A stretch of DNA of 64,000 nt from Bin87 sp034423115. Its GTDB lineage: Bacteria > Chloroflexota > Dehalococcoidia > Lucifugimonadales > UBA3495. Under the pieces are notes generated by a model. That model was given only the letters and a program-made list of their open reading frames with translations, searched no databases and was not told the DNA's origin. Shown one piece after another: positions 61,531 through 64,000 of this stretch. Position 1 is the first letter of the stretch; each line of letters opens with the position of its first letter. Position numbers and translations under genes: made by a program. The DNA lies in NCBI GenBank assembly GCA_034423115.1, contig DAOUJD010000015.1, forward strand, positions 1-64,000, given 5' to 3'.

Positions 61531-62113
61531 TGGCGACTTTGGAAAGGCCCCTGAACCACCACCCAACGCTCACGCGTACCCGGTTTGGTGGCGTTGAATG
61601 GGGAAGAGGTTGTCCGGTGGGTCGGGTGTGGCGAGGTAGTATTCGTAACCCAAGTGCAGGATGCCCAGCTTCCCGCGGGAGCACACCTGTCGCCGGAAGG
61701 TTTGGGACACTCGCATTCCCGCCAATATCAGCAGGCAGCAGGCCAACAGCAATCCCACCAGCAACCGTTGCAGCCGATCGGTGGTGGTGACCGTGCTTCG
61801 GTTCAGCCCGAAGCGCTGCTTGCCATCCTTGAAGTACTGCTCCGGCTGCATCCGCTTCCGGTACATCCGCACTGCTTTACGAGGGTCGGTGAGCGACGTG
61901 GCCAGGTACCAGGGTTCCCGATGGCCTCTGGCCCAATAAAGCACCAGGTTGATCACCACGGCGCCATCGGAGCGGTAGAGGGTTTGAGGCCAGAACAGGA
62001 TGCGGCCCTTGCGCAGGGGATAGTCCCGCAACCGACCACGATAGTGGGCGCTCTGGACCACCACGTCGCCCTTGAGGCGGACTACGTAGTCCACTGGGTA
62101 GCCGGTGTGGTGT

Positions 62114-62133
62114 GGTCCGCCAGAGGCGGATTG
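62114..62133. repeat. Palindromic mini-repeat inside the transposase, copy A
   Basis: GGTCCGCCAGAGGCGGATTG, which is the exact reverse complement of 62416-62435. The core TCCGCC-nnn-GGCGGA is itself a palindrome. Confidence 0.75.
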
Positions 62134-62415
62134 CAGGAAGTGGATCAGGCTGGCCCGTCCGAAGCCCCGGTCAGCCAGCAGCAGGGGCCGGATGTTGTTG
62201 GGCAGGTGTCGCAACAACCGTCCGATGAAAAACTCCTCCACTCGGTTCTGGGACGGGTCCAGCTCTTCCGGCGTGGAAACCCAACTGAGCAGCGGCAACC
62301 CCCGACCCCGAAAACAGACCGCAGCGAACAGACCGTTGCGCCCCTGACCCAGATCAGACCAGTCAATCATGATCGGCGTCAGTCCCCGAAGCCGAGTTGC
62401 CTGACAGATGGGTCC

Positions 62416-62435
62416 CAATCCGCCTCTGGCGGACC
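62416..62435. repeat. Palindromic mini-repeat inside the transposase, copy B
   Basis: CAATCCGCCTCTGGCGGACC, at the point where the transposase frame changes. It looks like an insertion that broke the gene. Confidence 0.75.
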
Positions 62436-62783
62436 GTCTGCACCGCCACGGTGTCAAAGCCGGTGTTGGACAGAAAGCGAAAGAGCCTTTTCTTACGCTG
62501 GTGGTGCGAGTAGGGTACCTGAACCTGCCACGAGCGCACCAACACAGAGATGGCAAGGGTGCGACGCTGGAGAATTGCCGCAGTGAGCAGAGCCAGATTG
62601 GTGCGGCGGGTGGCACGGAACTCCGGCAACGAGTGATTCAGAAAGGTGGCGATGCGGTGATACCATGGCATGGTCGGCCTCCCCAGGTGGCAACGGTGCT
62701 TCGTAACCCGTTCCTTACCCGGAGAGACCGACCTTTTTCAACCCCTCAACTCAAACTGGGTACGCGTGAGCCACCCAACGCCG

Positions 62784-62812
62784 TTGCAGATATTGACATA
62801 TCCGAATATCAT
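62784..62812 (+). promoter_or_regulatory. Candidate promoter for the FTR selenoprotein gene
   Basis: TTGCAG (62784-62789), 17-base spacer, TATCAT (62807-62812). It lies just outside the IS end. Confidence 0.5.
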
Positions 62813-62881
62813 TGAACGCCCGGTCGGGTTGCCCCCAGGTAATCCGGCGTCGCACATCCCCGCCAATCGAGGAGGAGTACC

Positions 62882-63307
62882 TTGGCCGACCAGCCCAGCC
62901 AAAAAGCAATCGACCGAATGCGCCTGTTTGTCGAACGCTATTGCGAGAAGTCCGGCACATTCACCCATCCTGAAGAGGGAATCGCCGAATCCGTCATCCT
63001 GGGCCTGGCCCAAAATGTCGATGAAATCGGCCGTCCGCTCTGTCCCTGCCGCTTCTACCCCTGCAAGCAGGAAGAGGTCAAACACCGCACGTGGATCTGC
63101 GCCTGCGACGATATGCAGATCTACAAATACTGCCATTGACTGCTCTTCGTAACTGAGGGCGGTCTGCCCATCACAGAACATCTCCCCGAAGACCACGAAG
63201 GCCGCGCCATCTACGGCGAAGTCAAAGACCCCACCCCCGACAAAGGTCGCCCCCTACGCCACAAGGCCGAGGAGCGCGAAATCGAACGCCGCGAACGCCC
63301 GTCGTAA
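62882..63307 (+). CDS. Ferredoxin-thioredoxin reductase catalytic subunit, selenoprotein (Sec86)
   Basis: A 141-residue frame from a TTG at 62882 (GAGGAGG upstream) with one in-frame TGA at 63137. The cysteine pattern is C54-P-C56, 16 residues, C73-A-C75, 8 residues, C84-H-U86, exactly the FTR signature CPC-x16-CPC-x8-CHC with Sec for the last Cys. In the cyanobacterial enzyme the equivalent Cys87 forms the redox-active disulfide with Cys57 and contacts the [4Fe-4S] cluster. After the TGA the frame continues LLFVTEGGLPITEHLPEDHEG, as in FTR (CHCLLFV). A hairpin with loop GGTCT follows. Read as a stop, the gene would be a truncated 85-residue FTR. Confidence 0.9.
63153..63176 (+). promoter_or_regulatory. 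Candidate SECIS element of the FTR gene
   Basis: GGGC (63157-63160) pairs with GCCC (63166-63169) around the loop GGTCT, the same loop as in the classic E. coli fdhF SECIS, 22 bases after the TGA. An outer CTG (63153-63155) / CAG (63174-63176) pair can add to the stem across an asymmetric internal loop. Confidence 0.6.
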
Positions 63308-63348
63308 CTTCCTCACCACTGGCCCTCGCCGGCCTCAAAGCAAACCCA

Positions 63349-63382
63349 AAAGCCGCTCCCGGTTTGGACCGGGAGCGGCTTT
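63349..63382 (+). terminator. Terminator of the FTR gene
   Basis: A perfect 14-bp stem, 63349-63362 with 63369-63382, 6-base loop, ending in TTTCGTCATCTT. Confidence 0.8.
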
Positions 63383-63398
63383 CGTCATCTTCCCCCAG

Positions 63399-63427
63399 CC
63401 GTCATTCCTGCGGAAGCAGGAATCCAG
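63399..63427. repeat. Dispersed GTCATTCCTGC palindrome
   Basis: ATTCCTGC (63404-63411) / GCAGGAAT (63416-63423) around GGAA, followed by CCAG; a widely distributed extragenic repeat type (GTCATTCC-nnn-GGAATCC). The rest of 63428-63598 shows no gene. Confidence 0.65.
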
Positions 63428-63598
63428 AACCCCAGGCACTGAAGACCTCCACTTGCCGTACGGTCCTGTGGACGCTGGCTAAACGTGGTACGAAGTTCTT
63501 GGTTCCGAACTTTCAGACCGACTCTGAACAACCCGGGATGGCGTCGAGATCGGCAAATTAGACCGCTGGTGCTGACCTCGTAAAACGCACTGACACCG

Positions 63599-64000
63599 CT
63601 ACCGTCCCGGCTGCCTGGCCCGCAGCCCGAACCACAATGCCCCCAGCGCCGCCGTAATCGCTCCAATCCGGAAAACGTCCCGGTACGCCAGCAAGAACGC
63701 CTCCCCCGCCGGACGACTGACCTCGTAGTGGTCGCTCAACCCCGAGAATATCGCGCCCACTATCGCCACGCACAGAACCGTCCCAGACGCCTGCGCCAGC
63801 GACATCGCCCCCGACGCCGTCCCGAACCGCACCGACGGCACGCTCCCCAGCATCAGCGCGTACGCCGCCGACTGGAACCATCCCACGCCCAGGCCCACGA
63901 TGGCAATCGCGCCCGCTGGATGCCATATCGCCGAACCGTCATCCAAAGCCGACATCACCAGCAACCCCGTCGCCGTCATCGCCAGACCCAACGATCCCAC
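63599..64000 (-). CDS. MFS transporter (DHA2-like), C-terminal part
   Basis: The last 133 residues of a transporter whose start is beyond the right edge. Hydrophobic segments and the loop SVRFGTASGAMSLAQASGTVLCVAIVGAIF are typical of DHA2-type (EmrB/QacA) drug transporters; a final helix ends in GLRARQPGR. The GTG at 64000 is an edge artefact, not a proven start. Confidence 0.8.
   Translation of the reverse strand: MGSLGLAMTATGLLVMSALDDGSAIWHPAGAIAIVGLGVGWFQSAAYALMLGSVPSVRFGTASGAMSLAQASGTVLCVAIVGAIFSGLSDHYEVSRPAGEAFLLAYRDVFRIGAITAALGALWFGLRARQPGR

Larger units (their letters stand above)
61570..62671 (-). pseudogene. IS4-type transposase, frameshifted
   Basis: The N-terminal part (62671 down to about 62430, MPWYHRIATFLNHSLPEFRA..., FDTVAVQ) and the rest (IMIDWSDLGQGRNGLFAAV, LLADRGFGRASLIHFLQ, Y-RK-R-MQP-E-QYFKDG-K) lie in different frames. 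The Y-x2-R-x3-E-x6-K signature of IS4 transposases is intact. The frame is broken near 62416-62435, where a 20-base palindromic repeat sits; a second identical repeat in the other orientation is at 62114-62133. Confidence 0.85.
61568..62771 (-). mobile_element. IS4-family insertion sequence (1204 bp)
   Basis: Terminal inverted repeats GCTCACGCGTACCCGGTTTG (left) and GCTCACGCGTACCCAGTTTG (right, complemented) and perfect 8-bp direct repeats CACCCAAC at 61560-61567 and 62772-62779 show a complete element. The transposase is on the minus strand and frameshifted, so it is probably dead. The MITE-like element at 28755 has related ends. Confidence 0.9.

Noticed and set aside
62738..63196. Minus-strand open frame over the FTR gene
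   Set aside because: It is the antisense of a gene with a perfect FTR cysteine pattern.

Overview
The window is a GC-rich bacterial chromosome segment. The gene content points to Chloroflexota, perhaps a SAR202/Dehalococcoidia-like lineage: a DUF1800/DUF1501 pair, NHL-repeat proteins, many metal-dependent amidohydrolases, DUF4058, UGSC-family genes and formate-THF ligase. This placement is an inference from gene content only. Most of the window is ordinary chromosome (pheS/pheT, infC-rpmI-rplT, secD-secF, def, a CCA/poly(A)-type nucleotidyltransferase, priA, rplS, trmD, ybeY, nfo, mutM and three tRNAs), with accessory genes between.

Layout. 1-3.5 kb: DUF1800 (cut by the edge), DUF1501 and an NHL protein. 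3.5-8.1 kb: moaB, an amidohydrolase, trmD-thioesterase, tenA, then tRNA-Pro and tRNA-Arg. 8.1-11.2 kb: two paralogous secreted proteins and two paralogous acetyl-xylan-esterase-like hydrolases, one without its catalytic serine. 11.3-17.1 kb: a catabolic/redox cluster (beta-hydroxyacid dehydrogenase, a GWTDGLP-type protein, DUF4058, UGSC selenoprotein, FlK-like thioesterase, AhpD-like selenoprotein, SDR). 17.1-25.7 kb: Rieske ferredoxin, pheS and pheT with a two-gene module between them, moeA with a His-rich N terminus, and infC (AUA start)-rpmI-rplT. 25.7-36.2 kb: peptidase, PAC2 protein, a non-autonomous mobile element, transporter, amidohydrolase, ybeY, zincin, pgpA, nfo, alcohol dehydrogenase. 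36.2-46.6 kb: mostly minus-strand housekeeping genes. 46.7-58.4 kb: a Panacea-type toxin-antitoxin pair, NHL protein, hydrolase, an ATL/EVE-nuclease/Fpg group, a HEPN-like pair, lactonase, a protein with a papain-like C terminus, tRNA-Val and a frameshifted defence-like gene. 58.8-64 kb: an ATP-grasp/alpha-E pair, an IS4-type element, a selenocysteine-containing ferredoxin-thioredoxin reductase, and the end of an MFS transporter.

Main result: three genes are interrupted by an in-frame TGA exactly where the family has a redox-active cysteine. These are the UGSC motif (TGA at 14900), the CxxC of an AhpD-like protein (TGA at 15805, giving CxxU) and the last Cys of the CHC motif of an FTR catalytic subunit (TGA at 63137, giving CHU). 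Each TGA is followed at a suitable distance by a hairpin with G at the first or second position of its loop, as in bacterial SECIS elements. Standard ORF calling splits or truncates all three. Two of them lie 0.5 kb apart in the 11.3-17.1 kb cluster, which makes that cluster the best candidate for an undescribed selenium-dependent system.

A second result concerns mobile DNA. The IS at 61568-62771 has 8-bp target duplications, and a 519-bp element at 28755-29273 has related terminal repeats and a near-perfect 8-bp duplication but no transposase, so it looks like a MITE derived from the same family.
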